NCBI GenBank assembly: GCA_016874535.1
Contig: VGUA01000019.1
Coordinates: 1-35,950, forward strand
Reading direction: 5' to 3'
DNA: 35,950 nucleotides
From: Gammaproteobacteria bacterium
GTDB taxonomy: Bacteria; Pseudomonadota; Gammaproteobacteria; Ga0077536
The stretch's first letter is position 1. Each line of letters begins with the position of its first letter. Below the pieces are notes generated by a model that was not told the origin of the DNA, ran no database searches, and worked only from the letters and a program-made list of their open reading frames with translations. Positions 10,334 to 16,962 of this stretch are shown here, piece by piece. The translations under genes were made by a program, and so were the position numbers.

Positions 10334-13004
10334 GCCGGCCCGGGCCGAGCCCGCGGTGCCAACGCTGGACCCGGCGGAGCTTGCGGCCCTGCTGGTGCGG
10401 GCGCCGGACGGCAGCCTGCCGCCGATTGCCACGATCAAGCCTCTGCTCCAGCGCTTCCACGAGGCGCAGAAGGCCGCTTTCTTCGGTGGCCTGCCGGCGC
10501 GCGCCATCGTGGCCGCGCGTGCCACCGCGCTGGATCAACTGGTGGGCGCGGTGTGGCGAATGTTCGGACTGGACCGCACGCCCCACGCCCTGCTGGCCGT
10601 GGGCGGCTACGGTCGTGGCGAGCTCCACCCCTACTCCGATGTCGACATCAGCATCCTGACGGCCGGGGACGCCAGTGCAGCGGATCGCCAGGACTGCGAA
10701 GGGTTCGTGCGTCACCTGTGGGACATCGGGCTCGAAGTGGGCAACACCGTGCGCAGTGTCGCCGAGAGTGCGGAGGCTGCGCGGGGCGACATCACCGTGA
10801 TGACGGCGCTGCTGGAGGCCCGCGTGCTGTGCGGCCCACCGGCCCTGTTCGATACCGTGCGTGCGGCCATCGCGCCGGCCGTGATGTGGAACAGCGAGGA
10901 GTTCTTCACGGCCAAGTTCGATGAGCAGGATCACCGGCATGCGCGCTACAACGATGCCTTCCAGCAACTGGAACCCAATCTCAAGGAAAGTCCCGGCGGG
11001 CTGCGCGACATTCAGGTCATTGCGTGGGTTGCCAATCGTCATTTCGACTCGCAGGGCCTCGGCAACCTCGTCGGGCATGGCTTCCTGAGCACCGCGGAAT
11101 TCGCGGCACTCGAGCGCGGCCGCGAGCACCTGTGGCAGATCCGCTGCGCGCTGCATTTCCTGGCCGGGCGGCGTGAAGATCGCCTGCTCTTCGATCACCA
11201 GAAGCGGGTGGCAGAGCTCTTCGGATACACAGACGCCGCCCACAACCGCGCGGTCGAACAGTTCATGAAGGACTTCTACCGCACGGTGCGGGAGTTGAGT
11301 CGCCTGAATGAAATTCTGCTCGGCCTCTTTCAGGAGGCCATCCTGCAGAAGGATCGCGCGGTGCGCACCTCCCCCCTGTCACGCCGCTTTCAGGTGCGCG
11401 GTAATTTCATCGAGGCGGTCAACGAGAACGTCTTCAAACGCACGCCTCCCGCGCTGCTCGAGATTTTTCTTCTGATGCAGAAGAACCCGAGCATCAAGGG
11501 CGTGCGCGCCAGCACCATCCGCCTCATTCGCGAGCACCTCTATCTCATCGACGAGAAATTTCGCAAGGATATCCGGGCCCGCAGCCTGTTCATGGAAATC
11601 ATCCGTGAGCCGCGCCGCGTGGGACACGAGCTGCAGCGCATGCATCGCTATGGCGTGCTCTCGGCCTATCTGCCGGCCTTCGGCCGCATCGAAGGGCTGA
11701 TGCAATTCGATCTGTTTCATGTGTATACCGTGGACGAGCATCTGTTGTTTGTGGTGTTGCAGATGCGTCGCTTCTCCTATCCCATCACCAACGAAGATCA
11801 GTCCTACCTGCTGCGTCAGGCCATCGAGCGGATCCCCAAGCTGGAGCTGCTCTATCTGGCCGGCCTGTTCCATGACATTGCCAAAGGCCGCGGCGGGGAT
11901 CACTCGGACGGCGGTGCCGAGGATGCCGCCGAGTTCTGCAAGCTGCATGGCCTGAGCCAGTACGACACCAATCTGGTGGCATGGCTGGTGAAACACCATC
12001 TGCTGATGAGCAATGTCTCGCAGCGCCAGGACATCAATGATCCGGCGGTCATCCAGGATTTCGCGGCCGTGGTGGGCGACCAGATCCACCTCGATTATCT
12101 CTTCCTGCTCACCATCGCGGATATTCGCGGCACCAATCCGCGGCTCTGGACCAGCTGGAAGCAGTCGCTGCTGTCCGAACTGTATTTGCTCACTTTGCGC
12201 CGCCTGCGCGGTAGTGGCCAGACTGCCGGCGACCGTGCCCAGCGCGTGGAAGACACCCGCGCCGAGGCTCGCCAGCATCTGGACCCCAACCGGTTTCCGG
12301 AGCATGCCGTGGCGCTTTTGTGGGGGACGCTCGGCGAGGAGTACTTCCTGCGTCATCGCCCAGCCGAAATCGCCTGGCACACAGAAACCATCCTTGGCGC
12401 GGACGAGGACGATCTGCCGCTGGTGGCCGTGCGCAATTTCGAACAACGCGGCGGCACCTCCATCTTTATCTATACCCACAACGTGGATTTGCTGTTCGCC
12501 ATCTCCACTGCCGCCCTCGACCGCCTGCGGCTCGACGTACAGGATGCACGCATCATCACCTCCGAAGCGGATTACACGCTCGACACCTACAACGTGCTCG
12601 ATGCGGAAACCCGCAGCCCGGTGGAGGATCCGATGCGCATTCAGGAGATCTGCACCCGCCTGCGCAGCGCAATCCGTGCGGCGGAGATCCCTGCGGCACG
12701 ACAGGGGCCTGCCCAGCGCAAGCTGCAGCATTTCCGTTTTCCGGCGTCGGTGGAATTCAGTGATGACAGCGCGCACGGCCGTACCGTGATGGAAGTGATC
12801 GCCACCGACCGGCCGGGATTCCTCTCGGTGGTGGGTCGCGCCATGCGCGACTCCGGCGTGCGCCTGCACGATGCGCGCATCGCCACCATTGGCGAGCGTG
12901 CGGAAGACTACTTCTACATCACCGATCTCCACGACCAGCCGGTGACGGATGAAGCCACCCGCGCGCGTTTGCAGCAAAGCATCGTCAGCGAACTCGATGC
13001 GTGA
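10311..13004 (+). CDS. glnD: [Protein-PII] uridylyltransferase / uridylyl-removing enzyme GlnD
   Basis: GlnD senses glutamine and adds or removes UMP on the PII signalling proteins, controlling nitrogen assimilation. The 897-residue product has the N-terminal nucleotidyltransferase motif VGGYGRGELHPYSDVD near residue 100. The central HD hydrolase domain has LFHDIAKGRGGDHS near 520. Two C-terminal ACT domains follow, the last including VVGRAMRDSGVRLHDARI. A TTG at 10287 would lengthen it by 8 residues; ATG 10311 is preferred. It follows map, as in E. coli. The stop overlaps the mutH start by GTGA. Confidence 0.95.
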   Translation: MNISTLTEPARAEPAVPTLDPAELAALLVRAPDGSLPPIATIKPLLQRFHEAQKAAFFGGLPARAIVAARATALDQLVGAVWRMFGLDRTPHALLAVGGYGRGELHPYSDVDISILTAGDASAADRQDCEGFVRHLWDIGLEVGNTVRSVAESAEAARGDITVMTALLEARVLCGPPALFDTVRAAIAPAVMWNSEEFFTAKFDEQDHRHARYNDAFQQLEPNLKESPGGLRDIQVIAWVANRHFDSQGLGNLVGHGFLSTAEFAALERGREHLWQIRCALHFLAGRREDRLLFDHQKRVAELFGYTDAAHNRAVEQFMKDFYRTVRELSRLNEILLGLFQEAILQKDRAVRTSPLSRRFQVRGNFIEAVNENVFKRTPPALLEIFLLMQKNPSIKGVRASTIRLIREHLYLIDEKFRKDIRARSLFMEIIREPRRVGHELQRMHRYGVLSAYLPAFGRIEGLMQFDLFHVYTVDEHLLFVVLQMRRFSYPITNEDQSYLLRQAIERIPKLELLYLAGLFHDIAKGRGGDHSDGGAEDAAEFCKLHGLSQYDTNLVAWLVKHHLLMSNVSQRQDINDPAVIQDFAAVVGDQIHLDYLFLLTIADIRGTNPRLWTSWKQSLLSELYLLTLRRLRGSGQTAGDRAQRVEDTRAEARQHLDPNRFPEHAVALLWGTLGEEYFLRHRPAEIAWHTETILGADEDDLPLVAVRNFEQRGGTSIFIYTHNVDLLFAISTAALDRLRLDVQDARIITSEADYTLDTYNVLDAETRSPVEDPMRIQEICTRLRSAIRAAEIPAARQGPAQRKLQHFRFPASVEFSDDSAHGRTVMEVIATDRPGFLSVVGRAMRDSGVRLHDARIATIGERAEDYFYITDLHDQPVTDEATRARLQQSIVSELDA

Positions 13005-13663
13005 CCCCGCCCCCTGCGACTGAGGCTGAACTGCTGGAGCGTGCCCATGCGCTCGCCGGTCTGCGCCTTGGGGAACTCGCAGCCACTGCCGGTTTGCCCG
13101 TACCCCCCTCGCCCCGTCAGGGCAAAGGCTGGATGGGACAACTGCTCGAAATCGTGTTGGGAGCCGACGCTGGCAACCTGCCGGAGCCGGACTTCCGCGC
13201 GCTCGGCATCGAGTTGAAGACCATTCCCGTCGATGTAGCAGGCCAGCCGAGGGAATCCACCTACGTGTGCCGCGCGCCATCGCGACCTGAGCCTTCTAGC
13301 CGCTGGGAGGAGTCCGTGGTACGCCGGAAACTCGTCCGCGTGCTCTGGTTGCCCATCGAAGCGGCAAGCCTGGCGCCACTGCCAGCGCGGCGTATCGGCT
13401 GGGCGCGGCTGTGGAGCCCCGGCCCAGAGGAAGAAGCTCTGCTCCGGGCCGATTGGGAGGAATTGACGTCACTGCTGGTGCTGGGCCGGCAGGAAGAAAT
13501 CAGCGCGCGCCTCGGCGCCGTGATGCAGCTGCGGCCCAAGGCGGCGGACGCTTCGGTGACTGCGCCAGCATTTGATGCCAGCGGTGAGCCGGCCACCCGC
13601 GCACCTCTCGCCTGGTATCTACGGGCGGCTTTTACCGGCAGGATTCTCGCCGAGTCTGATTGA
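13001..13663 (+). CDS. mutH: DNA mismatch repair endonuclease MutH
   Basis: MutH nicks the unmethylated strand at hemimethylated GATC sites when activated by MutS and MutL. The 220-residue product aligns by eye with E. coli MutH (229 residues). It has LGELAATAGLPVP, GKGWMGQLLEIVLGA, then DFRALGIELKTIPVD. The catalytic set is Glu50, Asp64, Glu71 and Lys73, with the same spacing as E56, D70, E77 and K79 in E. coli. KLVRVLW and the C-terminal RPKAAD are also conserved. The start is GTG in a GTGA overlap with glnD, implying coupled translation. Its presence implies Dam-directed mismatch repair. It ends 13 bp before the convergent hydrolase frame. Confidence 0.93.
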   Translation: MTPPPATEAELLERAHALAGLRLGELAATAGLPVPPSPRQGKGWMGQLLEIVLGADAGNLPEPDFRALGIELKTIPVDVAGQPRESTYVCRAPSRPEPSSRWEESVVRRKLVRVLWLPIEAASLAPLPARRIGWARLWSPGPEEEALLRADWEELTSLLVLGRQEEISARLGAVMQLRPKAADASVTAPAFDASGEPATRAPLAWYLRAAFTGRILAESD

Positions 13664-13676
13664 TCAGCCCAAGCAT

Positions 13677-14729
13677 TCAATCTTCCCCACGCAAGCGGTA
13701 GAGCGTGCCCACCACACTGGGCGCATAGCGTCGCGGCGCAAATGCGTTGGCAAGAGACTGCTTGGCTCGCCACCCCGTGCAGTGGCCCGGCGCCACCAGG
13801 CGCGGATCCACCCGCTCCAACAGATCAGTCACCGTTTAGGGAATGCGCTCCTCCATCATCCGGCTAGCCAGGTGGTAGCCCCCAAGCACCAGGTCGACTG
13901 CCTCAGCAGGGAAACAGGCCTTGGCGTCCAGGCACGCATTCACGATACCGGCATGCGAACAGGCCGAGAAAACACTCACGCCGCGCCCGCGCACTTTTGC
14001 CACCAGATAACGCTCGTCCATGATTAGGGGGTCAGCCTCCAGCACATCGCCACGGAAGGTGTGATGCCCGGCAAGCCCGGTTTCATAGGAGGTTACCCGG
14101 GCAATGGCGCCGCTCCCGAAGAAGAAGCCATCGGACAGAAGATGGGCTTCTGAGGCGCGCAGAACCCGCCCCCCTGCTGTCTCCATCGCCGCAAAGCTCG
14201 GCTCTTCGGGCAGCAACAACAGCGTACCGTCGGGCGCCATCAGTCCGCGCTGATCGGGTCGATCGGGATGCACATCCACCACCAGTGGTGCAGTGTGGCC
14301 ACGCTTGGCACGTGCCTCGGTGATCGCCGCAATGACTTCAGGAAAGCCGCCACTGTGGTCAAAATGCCAGTGGGAAAGAAACAAGGCCTCGATCGACGCC
14401 AGGTCCACGTCCAGTCGACGCGCGTTGTCGAGCCATAGCTCAGGATAAGGCCCCACATCGAAGAGCACGCTGTGTTTCTCGTTGCCCACATGCCCGGTCA
14501 GCAGGACGGATAACCCGTGGCACGCACAGCACAGTTGGTCCATCACCACCTTGCACGCGTGCCCTTCGTACACTCGCGCAGGCGGCGTACGGGCCGCGAG
14601 ATGCACCACCTCCGGCACTTGCGGACTGCCCTCCGCGATACTTGAGAGGGTGTCTGTTTCGTTGTCGACCACCACCAGCACGTCGAGGGCGTCGAGCATT
14701 TTCAATTGCTGTCCAATCTCGCGAGACAT
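13677..14729 (-). pseudogene. MBL-fold metallohydrolase (COG1237-like) interrupted by in-frame TAA
   Basis: This is a metal-dependent hydrolase of the metallo-beta-lactamase superfamily, resembling the COG1237 group; the substrate is unknown. The start at 14729 has a GAGGAAAA ribosome-binding site. The first 297 codons contain the metal motif HWHFDHSGG (His120, His122, Asp124, His125), a later SACSHAG His and LGGYHLASRMMEERIP. Then TAA (13838-13836) stops the frame. The same frame continues for 52 more sense codons without any shift, encoding a family-like C-terminus with APGHCTGWRAKQSLANAF, ending at TGA 13679-13677. The HCTG histidine is normally conserved, so the 297-residue product is probably inactive unless the stop is read through or is a sequencing error. 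Confidence 0.75.
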
Positions 14730-14821
14730 CGGTTTTCCTCACTGCGAACCTGTGCCCGGAGATGATACGGTTACGACCTGTACCCGCAAGGCGCGGGCAA
14801 TTTCATGCGAGGAACAGCGCC

Positions 14822-15364
14822 ATGTCGAAAACATCCGTCATCAAGAAGCTGCTGGCGACCGCTGCGGCCATCGCGACCCTCACCGGCTGCGCCGGGCCCT
14901 CCCCTCAGGATTACGCGGCAGCCACCCCCACGCTCGATCTCGCGCGCTACTTCAACGGGCAGGTGGAAGCCTGGGGCATGGTGCAGGAGCGCTCCGGCAA
15001 GGTGATCCGGCGCATGAACGTGAAGATGGACTGCCACTGGGAAGGCGACACCGGCACCCTGGATGAACACTTCACCTATGACGATGGCAGTACGGAGCGG
15101 CGGGTGTGGACGATACGCAAGGAGGGCAATGCCTACACCGGCACCGCGGCCGACGTGGTGGGCGAAGCCAAGGGTTCAGCTGCCGGTAATGCGCTCAACT
15201 GGCGCTACGTGCTCGCCTACAAGGGAGAGGACGGCGTGGTGAAGCTCGACATGGATGACTGGATGTGGCTCATCGACGAGCGCACCTTGGTCAACAAGAC
15301 CCGCTTCAGCAAGTTCGGTATCGGCTTTGGCGAGGTGACCCTCTTCTTCCGCAAGGCGGAGTGA
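14822..15364 (+). CDS. DUF3833-type lipoprotein
   Basis: A predicted lipoprotein of 180 residues. Lys residues and a hydrophobic stretch lead to the lipobox LTGC, with the lipidated Cys at residue 23. The mature part has FNGQVEAWGMVQERSGKV, a DDGSTERR segment, and ends in KTRFSKFGIGFGEVTLFF. This matches what I know of the DUF3833 family, whose biochemical role is not established. The start has a GAGGAA site 8-9 nt upstream. The upstream frame to 14642 is unlikely to be translated. The last 144 bp of this gene recur in part at 15861-15924 and 16691-16834, on either side of higBA (see repeats). Confidence 0.88.
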   Translation: MSKTSVIKKLLATAAAIATLTGCAGPSPQDYAAATPTLDLARYFNGQVEAWGMVQERSGKVIRRMNVKMDCHWEGDTGTLDEHFTYDDGSTERRVWTIRKEGNAYTGTAADVVGEAKGSAAGNALNWRYVLAYKGEDGVVKLDMDDWMWLIDERTLVNKTRFSKFGIGFGEVTLFFRKAE

Positions 15365-15461
15365 GAGGTCGGGGGCAGCCCCACTCTTGCGGGGTGGGCA
15401 AGAGCGGCAGCCCGAGCTCGCCCTCCCGGAATCACTTCTGCGGGATGAGGCGAACTTGCAG
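15301..15461 (+). repeat. Direct repeat unit A1 (lipoprotein tail + spacer + xre tail)
   Basis: This 161-bp segment recurs at 15861-16022. It covers the last 64 bp of the lipoprotein gene, the whole spacer, and the last 30 bp of the convergent xre gene. The two copies differ at one base within the coding tail. A few differences and a one-base indel lie just after the stop. They are then identical for about 73 bp, with one substitution shortly before the end. The spacer contains the hairpin CTCTTG-N9-CAAGAG (15384-15404), possibly a terminator between the convergent genes although no T-run follows. Confidence 0.9.
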
Positions 15462-15743
15462 GTCGCAGCCTACCGCCTGAGCATAACGGCGCAGTGTCCC
15501 CAGAGAGGGACTGTGTTTACCCGCCCCCTCCAGCCGCGAGACCGCACTCTTGGTCGTGCCCATGCGCTCTGCCACGGCATCCTGCGTGAGACCCGCGCGG
15601 GCGCGTGCTTTCAAGAGCTGGTCAATCACCTGGCATTCCAGCTCCAAGGCATCGTAAGCCTCATCAAAGCCTTTCCTGGTACGAGCCTTCTCCAGAAAGG
15701 CCTTATGGTCGTGACGCACGGGAGAATGTTTCAAATCAGACAT
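15432..15743 (-). CDS. Xre-family antitoxin-like regulator (orphan)
   Basis: A 103-residue protein with a helix-turn-helix of the Xre/Cro type at about residues 52-73 (LTQDAVAERMGTTKSAVSRL). The C-terminus is LQVRLIPQK. The N-terminal half (EKARTRKGFDEAYDALELE) resembles antitoxins paired with RelE/Gp49-like toxins. In such modules the toxin lies just upstream. Here only a 20-codon frame with a possible toxin N-terminus remains, overlapping the ATG. It is convergent with the lipoprotein gene and its last codons lie in repeat A1. It probably represses its own promoter through the palindrome at 15804-15821. The function as an orphan is unknown. Confidence 0.82.
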   Translation of the reverse strand: MSDLKHSPVRHDHKAFLEKARTRKGFDEAYDALELECQVIDQLLKARARAGLTQDAVAERMGTTKSAVSRLEGAGKHSPSLGTLRRYAQAVGCDLQVRLIPQK

Positions 15744-15795
15744 GAACCAGCCGTCTCGGGAGCGGCGCGTGGAAGTATTGGATGTCGTAAGCCAC
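15736..15795 (-). pseudogene. Probable remnant of RelE/Gp49-like toxin
   Basis: A GTG-initiated frame of 19 codons plus stop (VAYDIQYFHAPLPRRLVHV) sits where the toxin of this antitoxin family belongs. Its stop overlaps the antitoxin start. The first eight or so residues look like the N-terminus of RelE/ParE-type Gp49-like toxins. The rest of a roughly 100-residue toxin is missing, which suggests an internal deletion. The predicted promoter would start transcription at or beside the GTG. The match is short, so the assignment is tentative. Confidence 0.4.
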
Positions 15796-15801
15796 GCCTG
15801 A

Positions 15802-15830
15802 AGGTTAGCGTTTCTGCTAACTCAGAGCAA
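15802..15830 (-). promoter_or_regulatory. Predicted autoregulated promoter of the xre module
   Basis: On the minus strand TTGCTC (15830-15825) and TAACCT (15807-15802) are separated by 17 bp. A perfect palindrome GTTAGC-N6-GCTAAC (15804-15821) lies between and over the -10 box. This is the usual place for an Xre antitoxin operator. The promoter boxes are weak matches; the palindrome is clear. Confidence 0.5.
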
Positions 15831-15860
15831 GCGCCTGGAGGCCAGCCGTTTTTTTCCAGA

Positions 15861-16022
15861 CCGCTTCAGCAAGTTCGGTATCGGCTTTGGCGAGGTCACC
15901 CTCTTCTTCCGCAAGGCGGAGTGAAAGGTCGGGGGGCGGGCCTACTCTTGCGGGGTGGGCAAGAGCGGCAGCCCGAGCTCGCCCTCCCGGAATCACTTCT
16001 GCGGGATGAGGCGAACCTGCAG
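15861..16022 (+). repeat. Direct repeat unit A2 (lipoprotein tail + spacer + xre tail relic)
   Basis: Second copy of the 15301-15461 unit. It begins abruptly after a T-run, inside the lipoprotein reading frame (RFSKFGIGFGEVTLFF). It keeps the stop and the hairpin CTCTTG-N9-CAAGAG (15945-15965), and ends with antisense codons for LQVRLIPQK, the end of an xre gene whose remainder is absent. Directly after it comes the 3' end of higA. The unit is therefore a relic of a second lipoprotein-xre junction. It has one substitution against A1 in the 64 coding bases. Confidence 0.88.
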
Positions 16023-16036
16023 CAGCCCACTACCCG

Positions 16037-16357
16037 TCAAGCAGCATCAAACCTCACCGACTTGATGACGGACAGTGCTTTCGTGGCTTTCGCCACTTGC
16101 CGTGCCTGCCAAAGGTCGTAGGCAGCCTGCTGGGCCAGCCACACTTCGGCAGCGCCGCCGTGGTCCCGGCCCAACCAGCGTTCGATGCGCAGCGCCATGG
16201 CCGGGCTGATGGCCGCGCGCCCATTGAGCACCTTGGACAATGTGGTTCGGTCGACGCCCAGCTGGGCGGCTGCCTCACTCACCTGCAGACTCAGGGCCGG
16301 CAGGATATCGTCCCTGAGGGTGAGGCCAGGATGAGGGGGATTGAACATCGAATTCAT
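16037..16357 (-). CDS. higA: HigA-family antitoxin
   Basis: The antitoxin of a type II HigBA module. It neutralises the HigB mRNA interferase and represses the operon. I use ATG 16357, giving 106 residues starting MNSMFNPPHPG, which is the HigA-family N-terminus. It has a TGAGG ribosome-binding site 4-5 nt upstream. A GTG at 16363 is also possible. The helix-turn-helix spans VSEAAAQLGVDRTTLSKVLNGRAAIS in two contiguous helical segments (about residues 27-52). The toxin gene precedes it by 20 nt, the typical toxin-first HigBA order. The pair lies antisense to the lipoprotein gene between two tail repeats, which points to acquired DNA. Confidence 0.92.
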   Translation of the reverse strand: MNSMFNPPHPGLTLRDDILPALSLQVSEAAAQLGVDRTTLSKVLNGRAAISPAMALRIERWLGRDHGGAAEVWLAQQAAYDLWQARQVAKATKALSVIKSVRFDAA

Positions 16358-16377
16358 GAGCACCTCAGTGGTAATCC

Positions 16378-16656
16378 TCAGTGATAGTCTTTGTAGTCGA
16401 CCAAGATGGCATCGCCGTTTTCAAACGCGAAGGTGAGGCGCCAGTTCCCGTTTACGCTGACGGCCCAGTGGTCGGCCAGGCCGCCCTTGAGGGAGTGCCA
16501 TCCCCAACCGGGTCGGTTCATGTCTTCAGGTCGCGTGGCGACATCCAGCGCAGATAGTTGCCGAGCGAGGCGTGGGGCATGTTTCGGTTTGATCCCCGCC
16601 CGTGAGCCGGTCCGAAAAAATCGCTCGATGCCCTTGTGCCGGAAGCTTCGAATCAT
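16378..16656 (-). CDS. higB: HigB-family toxin (RelE superfamily)
   Basis: The toxin of the HigBA module, expected to cleave mRNA on the ribosome. The open frame extends upstream to 16824 through the repeated lipoprotein tail, but ATG 16656 gives the family N-terminus MIRSFRHKGIERFFRTGS and 92 residues. Other conserved parts are ARLARQLSALDVATRPEDM, LKGGLADHWAVSVNGNWRL and the C-terminal ILVDYKDYH. It looks intact. Almost no leader lies between the predicted promoter and the ATG. The stop is followed after 20 nt by higA. Confidence 0.92.
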   Translation of the reverse strand: MIRSFRHKGIERFFRTGSRAGIKPKHAPRLARQLSALDVATRPEDMNRPGWGWHSLKGGLADHWAVSVNGNWRLTFAFENGDAILVDYKDYH

Positions 16657-16663
16657 GAGACTC

Positions 16664-16692
16664 AATGTAGCGCGTGGCGCTACACGCCGCAA
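16664..16692 (-). promoter_or_regulatory. Predicted higBA promoter and HigA operator
   Basis: A perfect inverted repeat TGTAGCGC-N3-GCGCTACA (16666-16684) lies just upstream of higB. It overlaps a predicted minus-strand promoter: TTGCGG (16692-16687), 17-bp spacer, TACATT (16669-16664). HigA-type antitoxins bind such palindromes to repress their operon. The predicted transcription start (about 16657) is next to the higB ATG, so the message may be leaderless. The -35 box straddles the start of the lipoprotein-tail repeat. Confidence 0.6.
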
Positions 16693-16849
16693 GGGCGAGG
16701 ACGGGGTGGTGAAGCTCGACATGGATGACTGGATGTGGCTCATCGACGAGCGCACCTTGGTCAACAAGACCCGCTTCAGCAAAGTCGGTATCGGCTTTGG
16801 CGAGGTCACCCTCTTCTTCCGCAAGGCGGAGTGAAGAGGTCGAGGGCAG
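16691..16849 (+). repeat. Third copy of the lipoprotein gene 3' end
   Basis: This segment matches 15221-15378: the last 144 bp of the lipoprotein gene (KGEDGVVKLDMDD to the stop), plus about 14 bp beyond the stop with a one-base indel. There are five substitutions in 144 bp. Four are synonymous third-position changes (GGA/GGC, GGC/GGG, AAG/AAA, GTG/GTC) and one changes Phe to Val (TTC/GTC). It has no start codon of its own. It ends the toxin-antitoxin array; unrelated sequence follows. Confidence 0.92.
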
Positions 16850-16914
16850 AAGGCTTGGGGGCTGGATGTGTCACCGAGAAGGTCGCTGGATGCGGCGTCC
16901 GGCGCAAAAGAGGA

Positions 16915-16936
16915 AGGGGCAGGTTACCCTGCCCCT
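16915..16936 (-). terminator. Rho-independent terminator after the PEP-CTERM gene
   Basis: A hairpin with stem AGGGGCAGG/CCTGCCCCT and a TTAC loop. On the minus strand it is followed by CCTCTTTTG, giving a short U-run. It lies 27 bp after the PEP-CTERM stop. A second inverted repeat, GTCAGGC/GCCTGAC (16948-16973), overlaps the stop codon itself. Confidence 0.75.
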
Positions 16937-16962
16937 CTTCAAGCAAGGTCAGGCGTGAAGTT

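Noticed and set aside
11379-13280. Long minus-strand open frame of about 630 codons
   Set aside because: It lies antisense to glnD, whose nucleotidyltransferase, HD and ACT motifs are all present; the antisense product resembles no family and is a GC-rich shadow.
16406-16834. A separate 142-codon gene ending in the third lipoprotein tail
   Set aside because: Its upstream part is antisense to higB and it has no credible start; only the tail is homologous to a real gene.
15221-16849. Insertion sequence, MITE or integron explanation for the repeats
   Set aside because: No transposase, no terminal inverted repeats and no integrase. The repeats are in-frame gene ends with mostly synonymous changes, unlike MITE or attC sequences.
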